In this document: positions 38,401 to 50,400 of the stretch, piece by piece
Numbering within the stretch: the first letter of the stretch is position 1
How the letters are laid out: each line of letters starts with the position of its first letter
NCBI GenBank assembly: GCA_036244855.1
Contig: BQKZ01000977.1
Span: forward strand, 40,379-104,378
DNA length: 64,000 nucleotides
Direction of reading: 5' to 3'
From: Temnopleurus reevesii
Lineage: Eukaryota; Echinodermata; Echinoidea; Temnopleuroida; Temnopleuridae
Translations under genes and position numbers: made by a program
Notes under the pieces: model-generated
Told to the model about the DNA's origin: nothing
Seen by the model: the letters and a program-made list of their open reading frames with translations, nothing else
Databases searched by the model: none

Positions 38401-41400
38401 TAATAGAGATGTATGAAAGTAAATCAGTAATCTGAATCAACTTGTTCAGATATAAAGAATGGCATAACTGCTTGTATGTGTGAATTACAAAGACCAATAA
38501 AGAGGATTTATATTGTCATTGATTTTATGAACCTGCTTACAAATGAGAGAATAAATATAATCTAAAAACAAAAGCTTAATTTGTGTAGACAATGTAAAAA
38601 CAGAAAAGAATCATGGCTTTCAGTTTCAATTGTATTCTGTACTACAAAAACGAATGTATAAACAAAAAATTCACACAAATATATCCCTTATTCTCTGGCC
38701 ATTTATTCTATGATTGCAACCTAAAGATTGAAAAAGGCTACAAGTGAACCCAAATTACTGCACATGAACTGATCTTACTAGGTTTTATCCATGACACTAG
38801 TTAATTGATCCTTGCACCCAATTTTTTCAAAATAATTAGGTTGGTCTTTGATAATAATCCATGATGTGTCACTTTGATCATTAAATTATCCCCATGACAC
38901 TGCCGATGATGACCAGCAGATTCTGAACGTCATGTTCAGATTTGAAGCTATAAAAATCATATTGATTTTTTCTGTGTGTTTGTGTGTGTAATATTCCGGG
39001 TGAAGTTCAAAATGATTTGATTAGATTTAATTTTATTCGTCAGATATAACATATACGATACCATGACAAGGATAACCCATGAAAGCCAAAAGGCTTATTT
39101 CCAATAGTGTCCTATAAAAATGAATACTGATTACTTTGTAACTTCACAAAAATATTATCAAAAGAACTTTTTATCTAAAAAATCTGGAAAAAAGCGGCAC
39201 AATTACAGAGAACTAGTAGTTTAGTGGCAAATTTAAAGGGCAGGCTAGCTTGAGGGCCGCATACCCTTTCTATTGTCAGTCTCAGTCCCTTGAATTAATT
39301 CTATTCACTCAGTTGGAAACAGCTAAATGAAATGAAATAAATAAATAATAAAGAAAAAAATATATAAATAAATCCCTTTCCAGTCCTTATTTTTAATAGA
39401 TCCTGGTTAAGTCCATGGTTTACTTGCTAAAAAATATTTTTTTAAATAATATTGCAACTTTAAAAAGTTCTGTCTTTAAAAAAGCAATTTCTAAGCACCT
39501 TACTTCCTCAGGACATCAACCCTTATTTGACAGGCCTCCACTGGCATGTTTACCCCCTTTAAGCTTTTAAACTGATTGCATGGTGAAGGAGGATGGCTTC
39601 ATCAAGCTCCAGTGGAATCATGTAATGGATGTTTTCACACCAAATATATGGAGAAACCTATGCTAAGATCCCTTTACGTCTTGATATGGTAATCACTGCG
39701 AGGTGCTTCAATCTCGGAAAAACATTTTCTGGTCTGTCTGAAAATCATTCCCCTTCTTGGTACCCCTCTAGGCTATGAACGCTCAATGCTTGCTTGCTTG
39801 CCCTGATTTGAATTTCTCAGCTAGCTGGGCGCTACGGCAACCAGTCAGGTGTGAGACGACAAGCCGACACTAATTTACTTGCCACATCTGAACCTCGCAT
39901 CAATACAGCTACATGCGGACTAACTGTCTTTGTGTTGTATTCATCTCGCATGCAGCATACACTGTATCATTTCAATGATGCTCCTCAGGCTATCATGCAT
40001 ATTGCTCGTTGTGATTGAATACTTCAAGAGCATATTTCCTACTTCTGCTGATGAGGATGAGCTTCAATAGCAATCATGTGTAATGTCCTGATATGAATGC
40101 ATCCAATCAAACATTTTGGTAACCAGTATTGAAATGTTTGGTGGAATCACTTTATTTGAATATACAAGAAGATAAATATATCATTACAACTCTATAGAAA
40201 ATTATTCTAGCAATAACTTATTGTTGATTTCCCCTCTTTTTCTAAATAATTTACTTAACAGATACATTCATTCTTTGAATTCTCCACAATGCAAATCAAT
40301 TCAATGAAAAAGAATGAATATGCAAATTGTTCATATTTTTTAATGAATGCAGGCACTTCCATGTCTTGAGGTTAAATACCTTGCACCTTTAAGATGTACA
40401 TGTATGTGAAATACTTCTTTCATTATCTATTGCATCGCAACCTTTAGATGGTTTAAAGATTACACAAACATCATTTATCAATGTTGCCCTTTGCCTTGTG
40501 TATGGAGTTATAATGGATTTAATGACTGTTATGAGAGAAGCAGGGGGCATATGTGACATTACTTATAACATTAAATGCCTTTTTAATGTTACAGAGAATG
40601 AAATATAGCTCATTTAAAGATTGACAGTTTGTCAGAGTGTGAGCATAAGAGGTAATTACTCGTACAGGTCACCATTCCAAAAAATATATACTCAGGCATA
40701 TTAATGGGACTTCAAAATTGTCACTCACTAAATGCGTTCACAGCAAGTTGGGGGTTTAGCCTGAGACCTTGGAGGAAGAATCCAAGCTGAGACCATCTTA
40801 GCTTCAGAAGTGCGGTTGCATATAAGTATGTTCAATTTGAAAAACATGTCACATTGTTGATGTTCATATTCAGATATGTGAAAATAGTTAAAAGATGGAA
40901 AATGACTAATTCTTTTTAACGGAGGTCAAAGAATATCTTAATGTCTTTAGTGGAGGTGTGAAGAAGGAATTGAACCCTAATATTTAAGAAAATTTCATAA
41001 TATTATTGATTATTATTTGATTATTTTGCTGTGAAAAAAATCAATAAAGAAAAAGGGGGACAATTGAAGGTATATGTCCAAACCCATTTTCTTCTGACTT
41101 GATAAAACACGCATTTAAAGAAACTAAATACTCTATCAGGAATTATGAAAGGGTTTTCAAAATTTCTAAAAGTGATCAAAAGAAAAAGATGTACATGGAA
41201 AACATTTAACACATTTAATCAAGAAGATGTAATATAAGCGATGATCAAACAGCTGCTGAGGACTGACGCAGGAAGGGAGAAGAAGGACAGAAGACATAAA
41301 GAAGGTATTTGATGACGCAAGAGATAGGATGTTCCTGGGGAACAGGTGGAGTAGTTGGATACTTCCGTCTAGTCTGACTGGTCAAACACAGCAATAATAA

Positions 41401-44400
41401 ACCTAGGATCACTAAAAACATCTCCAAGAGGTAAAAACAAAAAGTTAAGACTGTACAAAAGTATCATCCTTTATATGCCTCCAATAAAACTGTTTTGTCA
41501 TCAGTGAATCCTACAACACATGAAGCAAAAACGACAATGAGGAAACAACAGACAAGTACTCAATGGAAGCTAGAAAGATATCAGTCACATAAGTAAACAA
41601 AGAAATCTGGTACCTCTTTCATTGCTAATACTATAAATCACCATTTGAGGAAAGATGATGGTACAAAGATCCCTGAAATGAAAAGATTATTTCTCTCATT
41701 CTAAAAGCAAAATCCCCATTTCAAAAGAACAAATAATTCTTTGGGAGTTTGGCAGGTAAATACAGGTAGGAAAAATGGAAATTACTGGCATCCCCTTTAG
41801 CATGAACTTGTAGGTACGGAGATGCTTGCTTCACTCAGCTATAATTACAAACCTAATGTATGGTGACTTCAGGATGGTGGAAAATTAAGCTTAATTTAGT
41901 CAAGGACATTTCTAATTATGCTAAAAAGAGAGCAATATCTATCTCAGGCAAAAAGAATATTCTCTTACATTGCAATTTTAAAAGAGCCATCTTAAAAAAA
42001 AAACAGAGAAAATAAGATATTCTTTTCTTAATTTTTAAGAAAGAGACCTACAAAGAAAAAATTGAAACTTTATACCCTAGATTGATCCTAGAACAAGTGA
42101 ACATAGTGATGTTAGTATAACCAAGAAAACAGCACCGGCAGATAATTTCACCTAAATATTTACAAAAGTTTACAGCAATTCTGGATTTAAGACTTTACAA
42201 CAAAAGGAGGGGTAAAGAGTTTTTCCTCATAAAGCTTCACTAGACAAAAAAAAAACACAGTATGCCAGGCAGTTATAGAAAAAAAGAACCTGAATGCCCT
42301 GCCACACTATTTGCATTATGCTGGTGTTTGGAAATATTCTGAAACCTTGGAAATGCTCTTCACTTGCCAGTCATAACCTCATGGTACATTGAACAGTAAT
42401 TGTTTATTTATAATTCAGGGTATAGTTAATTGTATGGTAAGCCTTGTGACCAACAAATATATATCGCATGAATACATGCAAATGCGTAGCAGGGCCTTCG
42501 GTTGCAGTGGTTTCCTACAGACTGCTTCTAAACCACTCTCCAGTAAAGGGGTATGTTTTGAACTTGTGTGACGGGGTGTTTGGCACTCCTTAAGAATGCA
42601 TTGTTTACTGTCTGTCAACAGTTCAGAGGTCATACATGGGCAACACTTGACCCTGCTCCACATGGGGGCAAGTACAACGCTCTCTAATAATGGAAATCAC
42701 AAACTTGAACATGGGTAGAAAAAAATAATATGTTGAAAAAAGGGAAACCATCATCACTACATAAAAATGTGGGTCAAACAATGAAGAATTGAAAATCTCC
42801 TACAAGCTCAATACTTCATACTACTGAAATCAGAAGTAGAGAATTATAGCCCATATGGTTCCACTGATCTATATGCTGTTTCAACCCCTGATCAAAACCT
42901 CTTCACAATAACATCAGTTGTATTGTTTAAGTTTTACTCTGTAAATGAAATCATAATTCAGCTATTAGCTGCAACGATTTTTAATCAATAAACCATTTAT
43001 CTATCCTTCTATCTATCTATTTTTCCATGTACTACCATGTTGAAAGCTATATGGAATATGTTGCCAGTATCAAGGCATATAAAAAAAAATGTACAGCCTG
43101 ATTAGTGCTTGTACTGCCAGCATTTATTCACTTTAAAGGAGAAAGAGGAATCTGCCATGCTTGCAGTAATTTATAAACAATGTTACACCTCTCCTCTTCA
43201 AACAAATTGCAACTATTTCTCACAATGACCATCATTTTGGAAGTAGAGTCCTTCCATATAAAGAGGGGTGGCATTTAAAAATTACATATAAAGCCTACTT
43301 TGATTTCACGACTGTGTCAGCAGATGAAAAGACCCATCTGCCATATAAAGCCCAGAAGGCTTTCAGACCCAATGAACGTAATGTCACAAGCAATATCATC
43401 CACATGATGTCGTACAAACAACATAGGGTCTTGACATCACAAGAAAGGATAGCCATATGCAAGCATGCATAAATGGAAAATGTATTGGTAATGAATAAAA
43501 TAAAACCAGAGATTACTTGCAAGCATTTAACTCTAATGAAATTTGAAAGTAAAATTTGCAAACATAAAATGTTCATAAAAGATAGGTTCCAATATTCCAA
43601 TGCCAATACATCAATTATGTACTGTGTCAAGTGATCCATGAATGAACATTATGTGCATGCGAAAAGGCAATTGGCTTCTCTTTTCACAAAAATTGCCAAG
43701 TTTTCTGTGACTTCAGTATAAACATGAATGCCTACATAAGTATGGTAAATAAAGTTTAATTAGGAAATAGATTCAATAATAACAATAATGAAACACTTTT
43801 ATATAGCGCATAACACAATCATGCGAAAGTCCCTATAATGAGAATTATCGGTTTTTATAGAAGTTTTACTTTTATATGGCAGGAAATTAAAAAAGGCAAA
43901 CAGACCATCCTTGAGAAATAATCAGGATCATGATGAGAATTTGATGATTTGCATTGACGAAAATACTAAATTGGTGAACTTTGAACAATTTTACTCAATA
44001 CTCCAAGCTTCTTTTGATGTGAATTGAAATTTGAATCAATATTACGGCCCCATTCTTAATATTCGTTGGAATACTGAAGAATTATTCCACTTCCTCAGTG
44101 TTCTGACAACTTTTCAACTTGAGAGGCAAAAAATTTAGCAAAAGCAACGAAAGCTGATAAAAAAAATCCTATTTTTGTCAAATACAATAGTTTGTTTGTA
44201 ACAAAAACATCATGTCAATCATCCTAAAGAGGTCATAAGTCCATCAGTAACCTTGACCATGGCTTGACTAATTCTTACAGTTGGTAAACTTGGCTAAGCG
44301 ATTGGGGTACTCTTTCATCAATCCTAATCCTGGATCATATTGTTGATCCAACTAGCCTATATAACAATATATCAATATATCATCTGCATCCATTAGCTCA

Positions 44401-47400
44401 TGGCTAATGATGGGAACCAAACACTGGAGGAAATATTTGAAAAATATATCTGTCAAATTTGGAATATTCATCCATCAAATAATTGTGGGTGAAGTGTAAT
44501 AAAACAAAACAAAAAGATCTGTTGTTAACATGATTTTATGGAACATGTTGGTTAGGAAGTAAGTACATACAAAGCAACAATAATCTATAATAAATAGGAG
44601 AGGAAAGTAACTAGACTTCCTAGATGAAAGAAAAAGAGTTTAAAACAGATAGAAAGAATAATCGGTATCCAAGTGTTCAACGTGTTAGCTGTTGAAAAAT
44701 TAGTCGTGATCCCTTTCTTCAAAATATTTTGTGACGCTGTGACATATTCTACTACATCTACATTGTATTTGAAAATTTGTTAAGAGTGGATTTGGGATAT
44801 CCGTTTCCTCAAGAAATTTGATATTTCGTAACACATCAGGTCCTAAAACCAGGATAGAAATTATCTACAAGACATTTTAGAAAGAACATTATCAATCAAC
44901 TTCATTTTTTAATGAATTATCAGGTTTTCTTTAACCCTTTTTAATTGCAGATATAGGACCTCTTTCACATGTATCGTCTGAGGATTAGCATTGAGGAAAT
45001 TGCTAATTCACGATGAATAGTTTGAAGTATCCTTGAAGTGTCGCCTAGAATTTGAGGTGAAAAGGTTGTAGCTATTGTTTTGATTCTTACATCTAGTAAA
45101 CACCTGTCGAGAATGAGTGTCTGAGCTACATGTATTCGTCTGGGGGATTAATAGGGCTTAGGTACAGTCGATTGAGGTAAACCATAAGGGTATGAAACAA
45201 TTGGTAATTCAGCAAATAGAGCAAAAATATGTCATAATCTTGGTCTCACAAAGGCCAACAGACACAAAGTACTTCTTTTCAAGGTGGCAAGGTGAAATTT
45301 TGAAGAACAAAAGCTAAACAGATTGCCAAAAAGCAACAGTTTTCTAATTTCAGATTAATTATGAATGCTCGAACTATTCAATAAACCCTTTAAAGACATG
45401 ATTATTAACTTGCACGAAGAAGTAGTTATTTTAAATTTAAAATCAATTTTAACCATAAGTATTACAATCAGAATTTAGATGATTAAACATAAATTTTCAA
45501 TAAATCAACCAATCCACTCTCCTCAAGAGGTAAGATAATTGCTGAACTTACTCTACATCACTTTAAGAGTGTGAGTAACTACATGAATGTATGTTATTTG
45601 GAATAACCAAATGTTATTGCAATGCATGAGGTCACAAAAAAAAAGTTACTAAAGCAATGAACCACATTCATAACCAGTTCAAGCTATTCCATTTGTAAAT
45701 CTCTATTTTTTTTTCTTTTTTAGAACAATTAAATATAAAACTCAGTTTAATGCCAATGAGGAAGTTCAATGAGTTAAGAAACAAAACCAGTAGTAACACT
45801 GAGGAAAACAAAAAACTGCAATAAAATTGGAGGAAAGTGATAAAATAAAACAGCTAACTTACTGCTTTGCCGTATTTCTTGGCCTGTAGAGATATTGAAA
45901 AATACAAAAGCTTTATCTTAAGCCCATAGCAATTCCCTACAATAAATATTCATCCCTAATGACACATTCTAGAGCCAACCTCTCCCAAATTACAATGAAA
46001 TAGAGTACTATATAACTTAAATTTGAGCCAAAATTATTGTACTTAAATCCTATCAAGAGCTTAAAGTTACTGATATCGGTTCTCCCTTCAACAAAGTGGC
46101 AACAATGAAAGAAAAAGAAAATACATTCTTGCATTCTAAGGTCATCATGCCTGATGGAAGAATGATGGGTAATAACAAATGTAAAATAAAGAGAACATCA
46201 CATTTTCAGAGGTATATATAAACATCATGATAAACACCAATCTTGAAAGAATACAACAATAATTGCAGCTCTGTTCAAATAATTTTCATTTTATGAAACA
46301 TTAAATAAATTTTTTCCATCAGAGTGCAATTAATGACACCTACAAATAATGTGACCAAGATACAGTTTTCATGCTTTTCACAATCATCAGACATTTGCAC
46401 ATGCTTCTTGTATGGATCAAGACAAATAATAATAAAATCAGACAGATCTGCATGCAAGGATCATCAACTGCAATCATATGAGAAGTGAATATGCATTCAC
46501 ATAAGACATTGAACACAATAAAAGCAGACAATTTATTCCCCAATCAAATTTCATGCAAACAAAATAAAAATAAACAATTTGATAGCCTATAATGACATAT
46601 GCTAATACATCCAAATGAGGGTGAAAATAGTTTATCTATGGATGCAAAATAATAAAAGGCCAACTCCCAAATCATTTAACTGCAAATAATCAAACCAATA
46701 TGGACTGAAACCTATTGTGTCCAAAGACTTATACAGCATCTAGATCACGCTAAAATGAATCTAGATTTCCAAGAATTTAAAGAGGTACTCTGTAATAGTT
46801 TGGAAGTCTATTCTCCTATGAAGAGACCATAATTACACCCAACTAGACTAAATGATGAGAGAAATTGGAAGAAAGAATTATGTCATGTTGCCTTTTTTAA
46901 TCCAACTGATAAAACAGAGGCATAAATGATATTTGAAAACTCGACTATGGAACACTCAAAAGAAGTTTTACTTATACCTGACCTTGTTTCTAAAGCTTGC
47001 ATTTTAAAGCTTGATGTCCCCAAAAATTGCTTCCTAAAACACTTTCAAGACAAATGTTGCTACAAAATGGGATAAAACCGGAAATGACTAACATATGGCG
47101 GATCAAAAACCAAAACATTTCCCCCAAATCAAAGAGACAGCCCTTCCCACATATGTTTTCTCCATTCAATTGCATTCTTAAACTTCTTTTCTGCTGCTGT
47201 TGGAGAGGCTTTAAGGGTTGGAATATGGAAAAAAACTTCTCAACATTACATGAGAAATGATTAAAATTTTACCAGTTTCAATTGTCACAAATAAATGTCA
47301 AAAGTTACAGCATAAATCATTCTATTTGTCATCATATCCCAGGGTGGATAAGGTTACAGATTGACAGTTACATCCAGACTGAACTATAATAAGATAAACA

Positions 47401-50400
47401 TGGGCACGATATCAAGATAGAGTTGCCTGCATGCCAGGTGAAAGGTCCACTCAAAGGGAAACATTTCATTTTGCCAATCAGATAGCTACAAATATAGCTA
47501 AAATCTATTCACAGGCATACTTAGCCTTCCCTCTCTAACAAATAAAATCATAGGCTTAAAACTTTGGATTCAAGGTATAATTTCCATTTTACTTTCAACT
47601 TGCTTGCTTTCTGCTTCATATTTAGGGCTAACTGATGTTTCTAAAAGCTGTCAAGTTTTTTGAGACAAGACATGTCATCAGAAAATTTCACTCAAAACAT
47701 TTCAAGATGTGGATTAGACTGTCATTCCGAACAAAAATTAACACATCCATTCATCCTTCATATTAGCCTCTGATCATTACTGTCTGAACTGCAATTGACA
47801 ATCAAATATATTTCTTGGCTGGCTGTACGGAAGAATGATGCTCCACATAAGTGAGGTAGCAACTGCTTGAAAGAAAACATGAGCAAAAATAGTAAAGGGG
47901 AAAAAATAGGTGATTCATGTAAAAAAAAATCATTAGAAGGGCAGACCTATCAGTTAAAATGAAAATTGCTGTAGCTATAAGCTGATGTGCCATGGTGACG
48001 TGATCCATAAAGAATACAAGGTGACATGTTATCATCACTTGCGAGCTAGACTCATGAGATTATTTTTCTACTTAAATACAATTTTAGTTGTTGTTGTTCA
48101 CGAAATAGATGTTATTTGCATGTTGTTTGTTATCTATTTGCCACCCCCCCCCCAACAAAAAATACAAATAGATGTTTCTGTAAATGAGAGGGCCAGTTTG
48201 TGACATTTTGATATCACTGTTACATTGTGAAACACACATTTTTCATGGTCCTGTGGACTTGGAGAACAAACAATTTAACATATCAGATTACAACCTGATT
48301 CTAAATTTTATATTGAATCCATTATTAAATGGTCACATTATTCAAAACTTCATCCGTCCCATACAGGCATGAAAAAGGCGTGATTTCACAATCTAGCAGG
48401 AACAGAATACCCATAATTAATTCTGAAAATGTAGATTCTCATGAAAAGGTATTCTGAAATAATTTAATCATCTGGATCTACATCTGGATTGGTGTAGCGG
48501 AAAAACTTTTGATAGAGTATCACTCATCTATCAGATGAGAATCATGAAAGTTATATCTAAAAAGTTGGTTTGGTAAAATTTCCCTTAATTGATCTATAAC
48601 TAAACATGCTATAACATAGCCAAGAATCTACTATGTTTGCACTGGTGCACATCATTATGATCTAATAATCTTAACAGTAACAGGCTAATCAGTGATAATA
48701 AGATCTGAACAGTGTTAGTCATAACTAAAAACATCAGCAAATACTTCTGAAAATGGCTCAAAATTGTTGCAATGATGTGCTGAATGTATTATTAGTTTGC
48801 AGAGTTAGGGATGAACAGGAAGCAAAGAGGATCAAACAGAATAAACTGAAAAGCAAAAGGCAGTTGGCAATCTGGGGTAAAAGGGTTAGCATTTTCTGCA
48901 CATGAACAACTAACGGCAGAGCACTGTGGCTAACAAAAAGACCAGTCTGGGCATGCTCAATTCTAGTGTGGTGACCCACCTGCGCAGCAGCCTTTCCCTG
49001 CAAGGAGGAGCTTCCAGTCACTAAGGATGATGAGGTCTTTTCGTTAAGGGACTCCAGGCTATTGGAGTTGGAGTTATTGACCATGAGCATGGGGTTGCTG
49101 CTTTCAAAAGGTGGCCGCAGATTAGTTGCACTGATACCCACACCGCTGCCCAGCTTATTGGCAAAAAGCTGCTTGCGAGCTTCAACCAGAGAGTCAGATT
49201 TCCTGGAGCTAGACAAGGAACTGGAGTTGAGGGAGTTCTTGGGGACGGAAGGCTCAGGTTTGGATGAAACTGAGTTCTTGGGGATTGTAGGCTCGGGTTT
49301 GGATGAAACAGAGTTCTTTGGTACTATGGGGTCGGGTTTAGGGGAAACAGAGTTCTTGGGGACTGAAGGCTCAGGTTTGGATGAAACAGAGTTATTGGGG
49401 ATTGTAGGCTCGGGTTTAGAAACAGAGTTCTTGGGAACTACAGGGTCAGGTTTAGAGGAAACAGGGTTCTTGGGGAGTACAGGGTCGGGTTTGGAAACAG
49501 AGTTCTTGGGTATCACTGGTTCAGGTTTAGAGGAAACAGAGTTTTTGAGGACTGTACGCTCAGGTTTGGATGAGCTGGGGTTCTTGGGAAGACTAGGTTC
49601 CAGTTTTGAGTTAATGGTTGGATTTGATATTGGTGTTGCTATTGTTTTGGCAGGAGTAGGAGAAGGAGCTGTAGTATTCATTATTGGTTTTGAGAAAGAA
49701 GATGTAGGGGATGTTACGGTTTTGGACAATGATGAATTACATGTTGTACTTGATGATTTACTTACAACTGGTAAAGGAGCTGTTGTACTTACTGGTTTAG
49801 ATATTGTTGATGATGAATTTGAGCCTATTTTTGCTTTGGATAAAGTAGGTAAAGGAGATGTTATATTTGATGATGTCTTAGGAAAAGACGATGAAAGTGT
49901 GCTTGTTGGCTTGGAAACAAACGGTGAAGGACATGTTGTACTTGTTACTGGTTTAGATGTTGCAGTGGATGAAGTTGTATTATTTGTAGGCTTTGATCCC
50001 ACAAGTATTGGAGTTGATGTATTCATTTGTTTAGATAATACAGATGAAGGAGATGTGTTTGTTGTTTTAGATCCAAAGGGCAAAGGAGATGCATTTGTTA
50101 TTGGCTTAGAAACAATAGGTGATGCAGATGATGTATTCATTGTTTTACTTGCTGATGAAAGTGTTGTGCTTGTTGATGGTTTAGAAAAATCTGATAAAGA
50201 TGAAGTATTTGTTGCTGATTTGGATGAAGCAGTAGTGGAAGAAGGTGTAACAGAACAAGTGGTAGAAAGAGAAGCTGTAGACAAAGAAGAAGAGACTGAA
50301 GATGAAGATTGTGATTTATGAGGTATAAGAGAGGGCTTATTAGGTGGAATAGGTGGAGGAGTACCTCGGGGTGACACATTGCGCTTTCCAGGGTTGGACG

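Larger units (their letters stand above)
28698..48979 (-). other. Largest intron interval (20 kb)
   Basis: This interval separates the linker exon from the ankyrin exons. It holds the tentative microexon (45859-45883), a recursive-splice-like site (30731-30738), a partial copy of the first ankyrin exon (28737-28821), a near-duplicate pair with (GAT)n arrays (33.19-35.47 kb), a purine-rich tract (36.19-36.38 kb) and L2/SINE-like tails (about 39.02 and 43.77 kb). I saw no other convincing exon. Confidence 0.6.

Noticed and set aside
40740..40790. A possible 39 nt exon (acceptor TCCTCCAAG, donor TTTA|GTGAGT)
   Set aside because: Its open frame needs a phase 2 entry, which does not match exon 4 or the ankyrin exon, and the acceptor tract is weak.
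49062..50321. A 419-codon plus-strand reading frame rich in Gly/Leu/Asp/Val
   Set aside because: It is the reverse complement of the Ser/Thr/Pro/Lys-rich CTTNBP2 linker; the biased codons and 39 bp repeats keep the opposite strand open. No domain or splice context.
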